Below, one piece after another: positions 28,168-36,133 of a DNA stretch of 64,000 bases (positions are counted from its first letter, which is position 1; each line of letters opens with the position of its first letter). This stretch comes from Frigoribacterium sp. PhB116 (GTDB taxonomy: Bacteria; Actinomycetota; Actinomycetes; Actinomycetales; Microbacteriaceae). Both the position numbers and the translations under genes were made by a program. The notes below the pieces were generated by a model. That model had not been told where the DNA came from. It saw only the letters and a program-made list of their open reading frames with translations, and ran no database searches. Where the stretch lies: contig NZ_SOBE01000004.1 in NCBI RefSeq assembly GCF_004364285.1, positions 124,001 through 188,000 of the forward strand, written 5' to 3'.

Positions 28168-28369
28168 GGGCGGGCATGTCCGAGTTGCGGCGCGACGATG
28201 ACGAGCGTGCACACGAGGCGATCGACGTCGCGGTCATCGTGGTTCCTTCCCGGCCGGGGGTCGACGCCAGGCTATTCGTCGTTCTCGACTGCGGACTGGG
28301 TGCCCTCGGTCCGCCGTCACGCACCGTCACCGGCCTGCGGGTGTCGGCGGCGGCGGGCAGGGTGGGGGG

Positions 28370-29332
28370 ATGAGTTCCCCCGACCCGGACACCGCCGACC
28401 AGGCACCCGTCGTCCACGTGCTGCACGACAACGAGGAGTGGCTGCCGCCGCTGCTCGCCGCCCTCGACGCCGCGGGGGTGCCGCACGCCGAGCACCTGCT
28501 CGACGGGAGCTCCTTCGACCTGTCGACCGCGCCTCCTGCGGGGGTGTTCTGGTCGCGCCTGAGCGCGTCGGCTGCGACTCGCGGCAGGTCGACGGCGAAG
28601 GAGGTGGCGCGCGCGACCCTGCGCTGGGCCGAGCGGCACGGGCGCCGGGTCGTCAACGGCAGCGGCGTGGTCGAGCTCGAGGTGAGCAAGGTCGCCCAGT
28701 ACCTGGCCCTGTCGGCACACGGCTTCGACGTGCCGCGGACCGTCGCGGTGTTCGGCGCCGCCGACCTCAAGGAGCGAGCGCGCGAGCTGCCGACGCCGTT
28801 CATCACGAAGCACAACCAGGGCGGCAAGGGCATCGGGGTCCGCCGGTTCGACGACCACGAGTCGTTCGACGCGTACGTCGACGGCCCCGACTTCGAGCAG
28901 CCCGCCGACGGCGTCACGCTGCTGCAGGAGTACCTGCAGGCCGAGGAGCCGTTCGTCACCCGCGCCGAGTTCGTGGGCGGGCGCTTCGTCTACGCGGTCA
29001 GGGTCGACACGTCCGCCGGCAGCTTCGAGCTGTGCCCGGCGGACGCGTGCGTCGTCCCGGCGGGTGCCGACCCGGCGACCTGGGCGTCGTTCGCGGTGCG
29101 CCCCTCGGTGACGGCGGAGCACCCGCTCGTGGTCCGGCTCGAAGCGTTCCTCGCCGCGCAGGGCATCGAGGTCGCCGGCGTCGAGTTCATCGAGACGGTC
29201 GACGGCCGGGTCGTGCCCTACGACGTCAACACGAACACGAACTACAACCCGGACGTCGAGCGGGAGTCGTCGGTGTCGGCGACGGCGGCGCTCGCCGCGT
29301 TCCTCGGGGGCGCGCTGGCGGCCGCGGCGTAG
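28370..29332 (+). CDS. ATP-grasp family ligase-like protein
   Basis: A 320-aa protein with an ATP-grasp fold related to RimK/glutathione-synthetase-like ligases. Recognisable parts are the lysine-containing PFITKHNQGGKGIGVRRFDD (about 143-162), the LLQEYLQAEEPFVTRAEFVG region (about 184-203) and the metal-binding end GVEFIETVDGRVVPYDVNTN (about 266-285), where Glu and Asn bind Mg-ATP. The enzyme class joins a carboxylate to an amine or thiol using ATP; the substrate cannot be told. It is transcribed alone and is followed by a very strong hairpin. Confidence 0.83.
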   Translation: MSSPDPDTADQAPVVHVLHDNEEWLPPLLAALDAAGVPHAEHLLDGSSFDLSTAPPAGVFWSRLSASAATRGRSTAKEVARATLRWAERHGRRVVNGSGVVELEVSKVAQYLALSAHGFDVPRTVAVFGAADLKERARELPTPFITKHNQGGKGIGVRRFDDHESFDAYVDGPDFEQPADGVTLLQEYLQAEEPFVTRAEFVGGRFVYAVRVDTSAGSFELCPADACVVPAGADPATWASFAVRPSVTAEHPLVVRLEAFLAAQGIEVAGVEFIETVDGRVVPYDVNTNTNYNPDVERESSVSATAALAAFLGGALAAAA

Positions 29333-29368
29333 CCACGCCGCGGCAGCCACCCGGGTCGGGCCCGGGTC

Positions 29369-29428
29369 CCGACGCGAAAGGGACGAAGCGACGCGGGGCC
29401 GCGCGTCGCTTCGTCCCTTTCGCGTCGG
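29369..29428. terminator. 27-bp perfect hairpin between convergent genes
   Basis: Positions 29369-29395 and 29402-29428 are perfect reverse complements with a 6-nt loop. The arms contain GAAAGGGACGAAGCGACG and its complement. It lies between the end of the ATP-grasp gene (+) and the end of the DUF2470 gene (-), so it can act as a bidirectional terminator. The stem is unusually long for this role. Confidence 0.75.
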
Positions 29429-29458
29429 AACACCCGGCTGGCTTTGCCGCCGGCGCCG

Positions 29459-29755
29459 TCAGCGGCCGTCGAACAGCTCGACGACCTGCCGCCGCACCGA
29501 GGCGCGGTCGGTGATCGGCGCGGGCCACGGCACGGTGAGCACGCCCTCGACGCCGTCGGCGTCCGTGACGGACCAGGTCGTCTCGAGCGCGTCGAAGCCG
29601 AGCATCAGCGCGGCCGTCGCCCCCGGCGCCCCGTGCCGCCGCACGATCACGACCCCGTCGGAGGCGTGGTCGTCGCGCATGTGCGCCAGCACCGCCTCGA
29701 CGACGTCGTCGCCGAAGGGCAGCCGCCGGGCGCCGGCGTCCTCCGGGCGGCTCAC
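29459..29755 (-). CDS. DUF2470 protein, heme-utilisation associated
   Basis: A 98-aa protein that consists almost entirely of a DUF2470 domain. Characteristic segments are VVEAVLAHMRDDHASDGVV and the closing VPWPAPITDRASVRRQVVEL. DUF2470 is found as the C-terminal domain of HugZ-type heme-degrading proteins. The GTG at 29755 overlaps the stop of the heme oxygenase gene (GTGA), giving a coupled pair, so a role in heme binding or in handing over heme or its products is inferred. It is the last gene of the htaA-hmuO operon. Confidence 0.8.
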   Translation of the reverse strand: MSRPEDAGARRLPFGDDVVEAVLAHMRDDHASDGVVIVRRHGAPGATAALMLGFDALETTWSVTDADGVEGVLTVPWPAPITDRASVRRQVVELFDGR

Positions 29756-30555
29756 GAGACGGCTCCCACAGGGGCGCCCGAGGCCGGCCCGGCGTCGAGC
29801 CCGCGCTCGGCCCCGAGCCCCCGCTCGGCCCCGAGCCCCCGCTCGGCGTCGAGCTCGTCCAGGAGGCGAGCGTTCAGGTCGTAGGCGTGCAGCACCTCCG
29901 TGACCACCGCCTCCTCGTCGGCCTCGCCCCAGGGGAGGGAGTCCAGCCGGGCGCGGTACTCGTCCTTGAAGGCGGTCGGGTCGGGGACGCCGTCGAAGGT
30001 GAAGAACGACGTCGCCTCGTCGGGCAGCCCGTAGCGCTGCCGCAGGGCACGGCCGATGTGCTGCCCGCCCGACAGGTCGCCGAGGTAGCGCGTGTAGTGG
30101 TGGGCGACGAAGGCCGTCGGCGACGACGAGGCAGCGCCCCGGAGGCGGCCGACGTACTCGATCGTGGCGGGCACGGCGTCGAGGTGGTCGCGCCAGGCGG
30201 GACCGGCGAGGTGCCCCAGGTCGGCCTCGAGCGACGGCAGCCGCGTCAGCCGGTCGGTCACGAACGCGCCCGCGACCGGGTGCGCTGCCGCGCCGACAGC
30301 CGCCTGTTCGAGCGCTCCGTACACGTGCCAGTACTGGACGAGGAGGCGGACGAGGTCGTCCCGGCTGCAGGTCCCGCGCATCAGGTCGGACATGAAGCCC
30401 GCCCGGCTGCTCGTGCCGTGCCCGCTGCGTGTGCGGGTGCGCAGCAGCTCCGAGAACGGGACGGGCGACGGGGGCACGGCGAGGTCGGGCTCGAGGGCCG
30501 GTGCGGTCGTGGTGGCGTCGATCGCGGGCCCGGTGGTGACGGCGGTGCTGGTCAC
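29752..30555 (-). CDS. hmuO: Heme oxygenase, HmuO type
   Basis: A 267-aa biliverdin-producing heme oxygenase that would free iron from imported heme. A low-complexity N-terminus (about 30 residues) precedes the fold. The proximal heme ligand is His46 in RSGHGTSSRAGFMSDL, aligned with His20 of Corynebacterium HmuO (AHEKAE). The Glu that normally follows four residues later is replaced by Ser. The distal-helix Gly motif YLGDLSGGQ is intact. The C-terminus carries the repeat AERGLGAERGLGAERGLDA. GTG start with AAGGAG 6 nt upstream; its first 4 bp overlap the upstream HtaA gene's stop. Confidence 0.9.
   Translation of the reverse strand: MTSTAVTTGPAIDATTTAPALEPDLAVPPSPVPFSELLRTRTRSGHGTSSRAGFMSDLMRGTCSRDDLVRLLVQYWHVYGALEQAAVGAAAHPVAGAFVTDRLTRLPSLEADLGHLAGPAWRDHLDAVPATIEYVGRLRGAASSSPTAFVAHHYTRYLGDLSGGQHIGRALRQRYGLPDEATSFFTFDGVPDPTAFKDEYRARLDSLPWGEADEEAVVTEVLHAYDLNARLLDELDAERGLGAERGLGAERGLDAGPASGAPVGAVS
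29801..29854 (-). repeat. Three tandem 18-bp units in hmuO tail
   Basis: Three units (29801-29818, 29819-29836, 29837-29854) differ at only a few bases and encode repeats of Gly/Asp-Ala-Glu-Arg-Gly-Leu at the heme oxygenase C-terminus. Such a stretch can change copy number by slippage. Confidence 0.8.
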
Positions 30556-31544
30556 GGTGTCTCCTTCTCGTCGTGCGCGGTGGTGGAGCTGGCCGGGCTG
30601 GAGCCGCCGGTGCCGTCGTCCGAGGCCGCGGAGCTGCTGGCGGCCAGCCGGCGACGACGCACGAGGAGCCACGCGAGCGCCCCGAGGAGCGCCGCCGCGG
30701 CGACAGCGGACCAGGCGAGGGCGGCGGGCGTCGGGCCCGCATCGGTGCTGGCGTCCCCCGACGCGGACGCCGCCGCCGCGGGGGCGGACGTGGCCGTCTG
30801 CGTGGCGTCGGCCTCGTCGGCCGAGGTGACCGCCGCCTCCTCGGCGTCGACCGGCGCGGTGCAGGCCACTGGCACGTCCGCGGTCAGCGGGTCGAGCGCG
30901 GTGCCCGGCTCGTAGCTGCCGAACGCGGCGGCTCCCTCGGCGGTCAGCGTCGTCGGCGCCCCCGCGAACGAGAGCGCTCCCGTGGCGGGGTCGACGGGGG
31001 AGGCGGTGAGGTCGACGTCGGCGAACGGGACGTCCGGCGAGCTGACGGCCACCCCCTCCTGCGTCGTTCCGGCCACGTCGAGCAGCAGCTGGGCCGAGGT
31101 GGGCGACGTGAAGCGCAGCACCGGGTCGGCGATCGTCGTGTCGAGCACGCCCTGGTGGCCGGTGAAGCGGACGCTGCCGACGAAGGCGACGTCACCGGTC
31201 GTGACGTCGCCCGCCGGGCCGTCGCCGAGCTGGCCGGCCCCGGAGGCCCAGCCGAACGACGGTGTCGCGTAGGTCGCGCCTCCTTCGGGCGTCCAGGCGC
31301 CCTTGGCGATCGAGCCGCTGATGTACGAGCGGAACGACTCCTTCACGCCCCAGCTCAGGGTCGCCCCCGAGACGGTGCACGAGGAGGCGCCGGTCGCGGC
31401 GGCGGCACCGGCCACGGCCCCCGAGGGGGCCGGCAGCACCGCCGCGGCGGCCGCCAGGGCGAGAGCCCCGACGACCACCGCGGCGGTGCGGCGCCGAGCG
31501 GCGCCCGCTGCCCGAGCGGCGCCTGTGGCACGAGCCTCAGGCAC
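30552..31544 (-). CDS. Single-domain HtaA heme-binding membrane protein
   Basis: A 330-aa protein with a signal peptide (basic Arg-rich N-region, then VVVGALALAAAAAVL), one HtaA domain (about 60-225), a Ser/Ala/Thr linker, one transmembrane helix (about 272-293) and a basic tail (VRRRRL). The HtaA domain has TLSWGVKESFRSYISG and VRFTGHQGVLDTTI, which hold the Tyr and His residues known to bind heme in corynebacterial HtaA/HtaB. There is no LAXTG motif, so it is membrane-anchored. The GTG at 31544 is chosen because it overlaps the preceding stop by 8 bp; the frame could start slightly earlier. Role: pass heme from the wall protein to HmuT (inferred). Confidence 0.87.
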   Translation of the reverse strand: MPEARATGAARAAGAARRRTAAVVVGALALAAAAAVLPAPSGAVAGAAAATGASSCTVSGATLSWGVKESFRSYISGSIAKGAWTPEGGATYATPSFGWASGAGQLGDGPAGDVTTGDVAFVGSVRFTGHQGVLDTTIADPVLRFTSPTSAQLLLDVAGTTQEGVAVSSPDVPFADVDLTASPVDPATGALSFAGAPTTLTAEGAAAFGSYEPGTALDPLTADVPVACTAPVDAEEAAVTSADEADATQTATSAPAAAASASGDASTDAGPTPAALAWSAVAAAALLGALAWLLVRRRRLAASSSAASDDGTGGSSPASSTTAHDEKETP

Positions 31545-34500
31545 GGGCGACCTCGAGCGCACCGAGCGCACCGGTGCGACGACGGCGCACGGCCACCGCC
31601 CCGAGCCCGGTGAGCAGCAGCAGCGAGCCGAGCAGCAGGCCGCCGAGGCCCTGGTCCCCGCCCGTGAACGCGAGGGCGGACCCGGCCGGGGCGGTGCTGC
31701 CGTCGCACGCGACGGTCGCGCCGAGCGGCAGCGAGAACGACACCGGGTCGAGCGCCTCGCCCGCCTGGTAGAAGTCGCCGAACGCGACCGCGCCAGCCGC
31801 GGTGAGGGTGGCGGGCACGCCCGACCAGCCGAGGGCGCTGACCGTGGCCGTGCGCGAGCCCTGGCCGAGGGCGAGGGTCGCCAGGGCGAGGCCCCTCGTC
31901 GTGACGGCGGCCCCGCCGGCGAGCGGCTTGCTCGTCATGTCGACGACGAGGGTCGCCTGGCTGCCCGAGACGAGCTGCACGCGCGGTGCGGAGATCGTCA
32001 TGTCGAGCGAGCCTCCGTGGCCGGTGAAGTGGACTCCGCCGTCCCAGCTCACCGAGCCGCGGCCGGCCTCGGTGTTGACCGAGCCCGAGCCGCCCGACCA
32101 GGCATAGGCCCCGCCGGAGGCGGTGGTCACGCCGTCGAGGGACACCGCGCCCTTCGCGATCGGTCCCGTGATGTACGAGCGGTAGCTCTCCTTGACGCCC
32201 CAGCTGAGGGTCGCGCCGCTGACCGCGCGGGCGACGCAGCGGTCCTGCTCGGCGGCCGCGCCGGTCGGCGTGCCGGTGCCGGTCGGGACGACGCCGTTCC
32301 CGGAGCCCGTGCCCGCGCCTCCTCCGGGCAGCGGGGCGACGATCGGCGTGTCGCCGCCGGGCTCGGCGACCGCGGTGCGGAAGCCGAACGAGACGGGGTC
32401 GGCGGCCTGGCCGCGGTATTGCGCCCAGCCCGCGGGCGACAGGGTGTCGCTGAAGGTGCCGGCGACCGAGTCCCAGCGGGCGGTCGGCGCCGCGGCGGCG
32501 TCGAGCGCGGCGAGCAGGCTCACGGCGGGAGCGCCGGTCGCGGTGCTCTGGTTCGCCGCGCTCGGGACCGCCGTGCTCTGTGCCAGGCGGACGAGCTCGA
32601 TCCGCTCGGTCGAGCCGAGGCCGGCCGTGTCGCTCGTCGAGGTGCGGGCGGTGAGCACCGAGCCGCCGTCGGCGGTCGTCGTCACCCAGGGGTCGGCGAA
32701 GCCGATGCTGAAGCCGTGCGAGGCGCTCGTGAAGAGCACGGCGCCCGTGTAGCGGATCGTGCCGAGCCCCGTGGCGGGGTCGAAGTCGCCGCCGTCGACC
32801 TGGTCGAAGACGAAGCGTCCGTCGGGGGCGACGGTGGCGCCTCCGGAGACCGCCGTCGTGCCGGCCGCGATGTTCGCGAGGTAGCCGCGCCAGGAGTCCT
32901 TGAAGCCCCAGGCGAGGTTGCCCTGCCCGGCCTCGGGCTCGGTGCCGGGGCCGAGGACCTCGGGGTCGGGCGTCCCGGGCTCGGGCGTCGTCACGGGTGC
33001 GGCGCCCCAGGCGAGCGAGACGGGCGACGGCGGCTTGGTCGCGTTCGCGGCCGTGGTGCCGGACGTGTAGTAGAAGGCGCGCACGGCGCTCGGGACCTGC
33101 AGCACGAAGGCGTTCGACCAGGCGTCGTCGAAGTCGCGGCTCCAGGTGCCCTGCGCGGTCGTACCCTCATAGGCCAGGGGAGCGGTGAGCTCTCCGTCGG
33201 CGGCGAGGTCGGGGAACGAGGCCCCTGCCACGGCCGCGACGACGGTCTCGGTCGGTGCGGAGGCGCTCTCCGTGCCGACGCCGGTGCGGACGCCGGCGCT
33301 CCAGGTGCCGGTGCCGTCGGACGCGATCGCGAGCGACGGGTCGACGAGCTCGACCCACTGGCCGGCGGGCGGGAAGAAGCTCGCGTAGGCCGCGACCCTC
33401 ATCGTGCCGGTGAACTCGACGACGACGCAGTCCGCGTCGCCCGTGGCGGTGCCGCCGGTGAGCGCGAAGGTCTGGCCGTCCTCGGCGAGCGAGATGCCGC
33501 CTCCTGCGGTTTTGGTCCAGCCGGAGCTGTAGGCCGACCAGCCCCAGCGGGCGGTGACATCGTCGGAGGTGGCGACGGCCGTGCTGCCCGGCGTGCAGGC
33601 CGTGGGCTGCGCCGCGTCGACGACGGACCAGTTGGCCGCAGCGGTCGCGCCCTGGCCGGTGCCCATCAGCGGAGCCGAGGAGGCGCGGAACGCGGTGCTG
33701 CCGGAGGTGCCGCCCGCGTAGGCGGCCGAGATCGCGTGGCCGCCGGGGGCGAGGGGCGTCGTCAGGGTGGCGACGCCGTCGACGAGGGGCGCGGTGCCGA
33801 GGTCGACCGGTGTCGTGGAACCGGCCGGGGTCGCGCTGAAGGCGACGGCGCCGGTGGGCGTCGACGTGCCGTCGGAGGCGACCGTCGCGGTGAAGGTCGA
33901 GGGGGCAGGCGCGACGACCGGGGCCGGGGTCGTCGCCGCGACCTTCGTGGTCGTGTCGAGCGTCGTGACGGGGTCGGGGTCCGCGGTCGGGTCAGGCGTC
34001 GGCTCGGGGTCGGGGGTCGGCTCGGGCTCGGGGGTGGGCTCGGGCTCCGGCTCGGCGGCGAGCGTGCGGTCGACCGTGATCGTGACGGGGTCGAGCGACG
34101 AGCCGGTCGCACGCACCTGCGGCGTCTGCGAGGCGTCGGAGCCCTCGAGCAGCGCGAGCACCTGGGCGCCCTGGGCGGTGATCGCGGCGGGGGCGGCGGT
34201 CCAGGTAACCGAGGTCGGCGTGCTGACGGCCTGGACGGCCGAGAGATCGACCGTCGCGAACGTGCGCGTCGCCTTCGCCGCCGTCGGCAGGGCCGGGTTC
34301 AGGTCGTGCGACGAGCCGGCGGTGGTGCCGGAGATCGTGGCGACGCCCCCGGAGATCGAGACCGTGGGGGAGCCGAGGTGCACGTAGTTGCCCTGGGCCG
34401 TGCCGACCTGGGCGTCGCTGCCGAGCACGTAGCCGATGCGCGCGGTGCCCGAGAAGGCGAGCTCGCCCTGCTGGGACGCGTCGTCCCACGTGCCGCCCGA

Positions 34501-34746
34501 GAGCGGGAAGGTCGCGAGGTCGTCGACGAACGAGGCGGGGGCCGTGGCCGTGCGGTAGTTCGCGAAGGCCATCCGGTAGTCGGCGTCGATCCCCCAGCTG
34601 AGGGAGCCGGCGGTCGCGTCGACCGGTGCTGCGGCCGCGGGCTCGACCGGGGCCGCGAGGCCGGCGAGGCCGGCGCCGGCCACGAGCGACGCGGCGACGA
34701 GGAGGGACAGGTGGCGGCGCGCCGAGGCGCGCGGGAGTGGTGTCAC
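31537..34746 (-). CDS. htaA: Multi-domain HtaA-like wall-anchored heme receptor
   Basis: A 1069-aa surface protein. Signal peptide (SARRHLSLLVAASLVAGAG), then HtaA-like domains at about 45-235, 390-580, 605-815 and 840-1010, with a Pro/Glu/Asp-Thr linker (near 235-260) and an Ig-like module (about 285-375) between the first two. Only the last domain keeps the full pattern TLSWGVKESYRSYITG plus VHFTGHGGSLDMTI; the others have diverged at the Tyr/His positions. It ends with LAFTG (about 1024-1028), a hydrophobic helix and a basic tail, a sortase E-type anchor. GTG at 34746 is chosen for GGAG 7 nt upstream; the open frame reaches 34806. DtxR boxes lie just upstream. Confidence 0.88.
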   Translation of the reverse strand: MTPLPRASARRHLSLLVAASLVAGAGLAGLAAPVEPAAAAPVDATAGSLSWGIDADYRMAFANYRTATAPASFVDDLATFPLSGGTWDDASQQGELAFSGTARIGYVLGSDAQVGTAQGNYVHLGSPTVSISGGVATISGTTAGSSHDLNPALPTAAKATRTFATVDLSAVQAVSTPTSVTWTAAPAAITAQGAQVLALLEGSDASQTPQVRATGSSLDPVTITVDRTLAAEPEPEPTPEPEPTPDPEPTPDPTADPDPVTTLDTTTKVAATTPAPVVAPAPSTFTATVASDGTSTPTGAVAFSATPAGSTTPVDLGTAPLVDGVATLTTPLAPGGHAISAAYAGGTSGSTAFRASSAPLMGTGQGATAAANWSVVDAAQPTACTPGSTAVATSDDVTARWGWSAYSSGWTKTAGGGISLAEDGQTFALTGGTATGDADCVVVEFTGTMRVAAYASFFPPAGQWVELVDPSLAIASDGTGTWSAGVRTGVGTESASAPTETVVAAVAGASFPDLAADGELTAPLAYEGTTAQGTWSRDFDDAWSNAFVLQVPSAVRAFYYTSGTTAANATKPPSPVSLAWGAAPVTTPEPGTPDPEVLGPGTEPEAGQGNLAWGFKDSWRGYLANIAAGTTAVSGGATVAPDGRFVFDQVDGGDFDPATGLGTIRYTGAVLFTSASHGFSIGFADPWVTTTADGGSVLTARTSTSDTAGLGSTERIELVRLAQSTAVPSAANQSTATGAPAVSLLAALDAAAAPTARWDSVAGTFSDTLSPAGWAQYRGQAADPVSFGFRTAVAEPGGDTPIVAPLPGGGAGTGSGNGVVPTGTGTPTGAAAEQDRCVARAVSGATLSWGVKESYRSYITGPIAKGAVSLDGVTTASGGAYAWSGGSGSVNTEAGRGSVSWDGGVHFTGHGGSLDMTISAPRVQLVSGSQATLVVDMTSKPLAGGAAVTTRGLALATLALGQGSRTATVSALGWSGVPATLTAAGAVAFGDFYQAGEALDPVSFSLPLGATVACDGSTAPAGSALAFTGGDQGLGGLLLGSLLLLTGLGAVAVRRRRTGALGALEVARA

Positions 34747-34811
34747 AGAGGGGCTCCAGAGATGTCGGAGGGGCAGGTCGGACTCGACCGCCGGGGACTC
34801 CTGCACCGTAT

Positions 34812-34845
34812 TTAGGTGAGCCTCATTAAGGCAAGGCTTACCTAA
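34812..34845 (-). promoter_or_regulatory. DtxR iron box(es) upstream of the htaA operon
   Basis: TAAGGCAAGGCTTACCTAA (34827-34845) agrees with the DtxR/IdeR consensus TTAGGTTAGGCTAACCTAA at about 15 of 19 positions. A weaker, partly overlapping copy begins TTAGGTGAGCC at 34812. The site would repress the htaA-htaA-hmuO-DUF2470 operon when iron is plentiful. Confidence 0.82.
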
Positions 34846-34907
34846 CTATTGCCCTCCGTCGTTACCGGACCGTGACGTTCGGTCCCGTCCGACTGCCCGG
34901 GCGCGGC

Positions 34908-36110
34908 TCACTGGCCGGGCGCGTAGACCGCGCGGGCCAGCGCCGCGAGCACCTCCGGCGTGCGGGGGCCGAAGCTGAGCACCTGCCCGTCGGCCATGTC
35001 GACGAACCGCCGGTGCTCGCCGGCCGCCGTCAGCGCGACGGCGGGCTTCGCCGCGAGCAGCCCGTCGACGCCGCCGGCGCTCTCGAGTCCGCCCGTCATC
35101 ACGAGGAACACGTCGGGGTCGGCCGCGACGAGCGCCTCGTCGGTCATCGGCCTGGCGCCGACCCACCCGATCTCGGCCGCGACGTCGACCCCGCCGAGCC
35201 CGTCGACCAGCGCGTCGGCGCCCGTCCCCTCGCCGAGCAGGTAGTAGATGCCCGCACTGCCGCGCAGGTAGAGGAACGCGATGCGCAGCCGGTCCGCCTC
35301 GGCGGCGGGGGCGAGCCCGGCGATCTGGGCCTGCACCTCCTTCGTGCGGGCGTCCACTTCGTCGGCCAGCGCCTCGCCGGCCGCGGGCACCCCGAGGGCG
35401 GCCCCGACCGAGCGTGCCAGGTCGCCCGCCCCGGCCGGCGACGGCTCGTTCTCGACGTAGACGACGGTCACCCCCGACTGGCGGAGCTGCTGCACGACGT
35501 CCGTCGGCCCGATGCTGCCGTCGGTGATCACCAGTGTCGGCTCGAGCGCCAGCACGGCCTCGGCGTTGATCGAGTGGCCCTCCTTCGTGACGACGGGCAG
35601 GTCGGCGGCGCTGTCGAAGGTCGTCGAGACGTCGCGTCCGACGAGCAGGTCGCCGAGCCCCAGTCCCGTGACCGTGGCCGCGAGCGCGCCCGAGATGTCG
35701 AGGGCGAGCAGTCGCGACGTGTCGGTGACGACCTGGGGCGTGTCGCCGGTCAGGTCGCGAGACGTCACCTGGGCGGGGAGGCTCGCGGTGCCGGGGTCGA
35801 CGAGCGGCACGACCTCGTCCGAGGCGAGCACCGCGGTCGACGGGCCCTCGAGCGTGCGCAGGTCGGCGGGCACGTCGAGCTCGTCGAGCGGGGTGGCTGC
35901 TGTGCCGGTGCCGGTGCCGACGCCGGTGATCCCGTCACCGCTCGCTGCGTCGCCCGACGTGCAGCCGGTCGTGACGAGGGCGATGCCGAGGGCGAGTGCG
36001 GTCGCGACGCCCGCCCGCCTCCGCCCAGCGTGCCTCGAGCTGCGGGGCGCCGTGGGCGCCGAGGTGGGGGCCGGCGACAGCGGCGAGCACGGGAAGTCGA
36101 GGGGCAGCAT
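34908..36110 (-). CDS. hmuT: Heme-binding lipoprotein HmuT
   Basis: A 400-aa periplasmic-binding-protein-type lipoprotein that receives heme for the HmuUV importer. An unusually long N-region (about 30 residues) precedes the hydrophobic stretch and the lipobox VTTGC (about residues 46-50). The mature part has the HmuT-like layout: VVTDTSRLLALDISGALAAT, DLLVGRDVSTTFDSAADLPVV, the central LEPTLVITDGSIGPTDV, and YLRGSAGIYYLLGEGTGAD, whose Tyr residues may contact heme. It is divergent from hmuU with only 23 bp between start codons, all taken up by a DtxR box; the -10-like TAGCCT is 7 nt from the ATG, so the mRNA is probably leaderless. Confidence 0.9.
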   Translation of the reverse strand: MLPLDFPCSPLSPAPTSAPTAPRSSRHAGRRRAGVATALALGIALVTTGCTSGDAASGDGITGVGTGTGTAATPLDELDVPADLRTLEGPSTAVLASDEVVPLVDPGTASLPAQVTSRDLTGDTPQVVTDTSRLLALDISGALAATVTGLGLGDLLVGRDVSTTFDSAADLPVVTKEGHSINAEAVLALEPTLVITDGSIGPTDVVQQLRQSGVTVVYVENEPSPAGAGDLARSVGAALGVPAAGEALADEVDARTKEVQAQIAGLAPAAEADRLRIAFLYLRGSAGIYYLLGEGTGADALVDGLGGVDVAAEIGWVGARPMTDEALVAADPDVFLVMTGGLESAGGVDGLLAAKPAVALTAAGEHRRFVDMADGQVLSFGPRTPEVLAALARAVYAPGQ

Positions 36111-36133
36111 GTAGGTAAGGCTATCCTTACCGC
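36111..36133. promoter_or_regulatory. DtxR box with overlapping divergent leaderless promoters
   Basis: GTAGGTAAGGCTATCCTTA (36111-36129) matches the DtxR consensus at about 15 of 19 positions. Inside it TATCCT (36122-36127, + strand) is 6 nt from the hmuU GTG, and TAGCCT (36118-36123, - strand) is 7 nt from the hmuT ATG. So two -10 boxes overlap by 2 bp within one operator. The -35 regions are weak on both sides. Confidence 0.75.

Noticed and set aside
28176-28373. 65-codon plus-strand ORF ending in an ATGA overlap with the ATP-grasp gene
   Set aside because: No Shine-Dalgarno, no recognisable fold, overlaps the start of the opposite small membrane-protein gene; the overlap is likely chance.
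34804-34806. GTG at 34806 as start of the large HtaA protein
   Set aside because: It abuts the DtxR box without a ribosome site and gives a long non-basic prefix; the GTG at 34746 has GGAG 7 nt upstream and a normal signal peptide.
31303-34815. A 1170-codon plus-strand ORF opposite the HtaA genes
   Set aside because: Translation is low-complexity Arg/Gly/Ala; the minus strand has clear HtaA domains, signal peptide and LAFTG.
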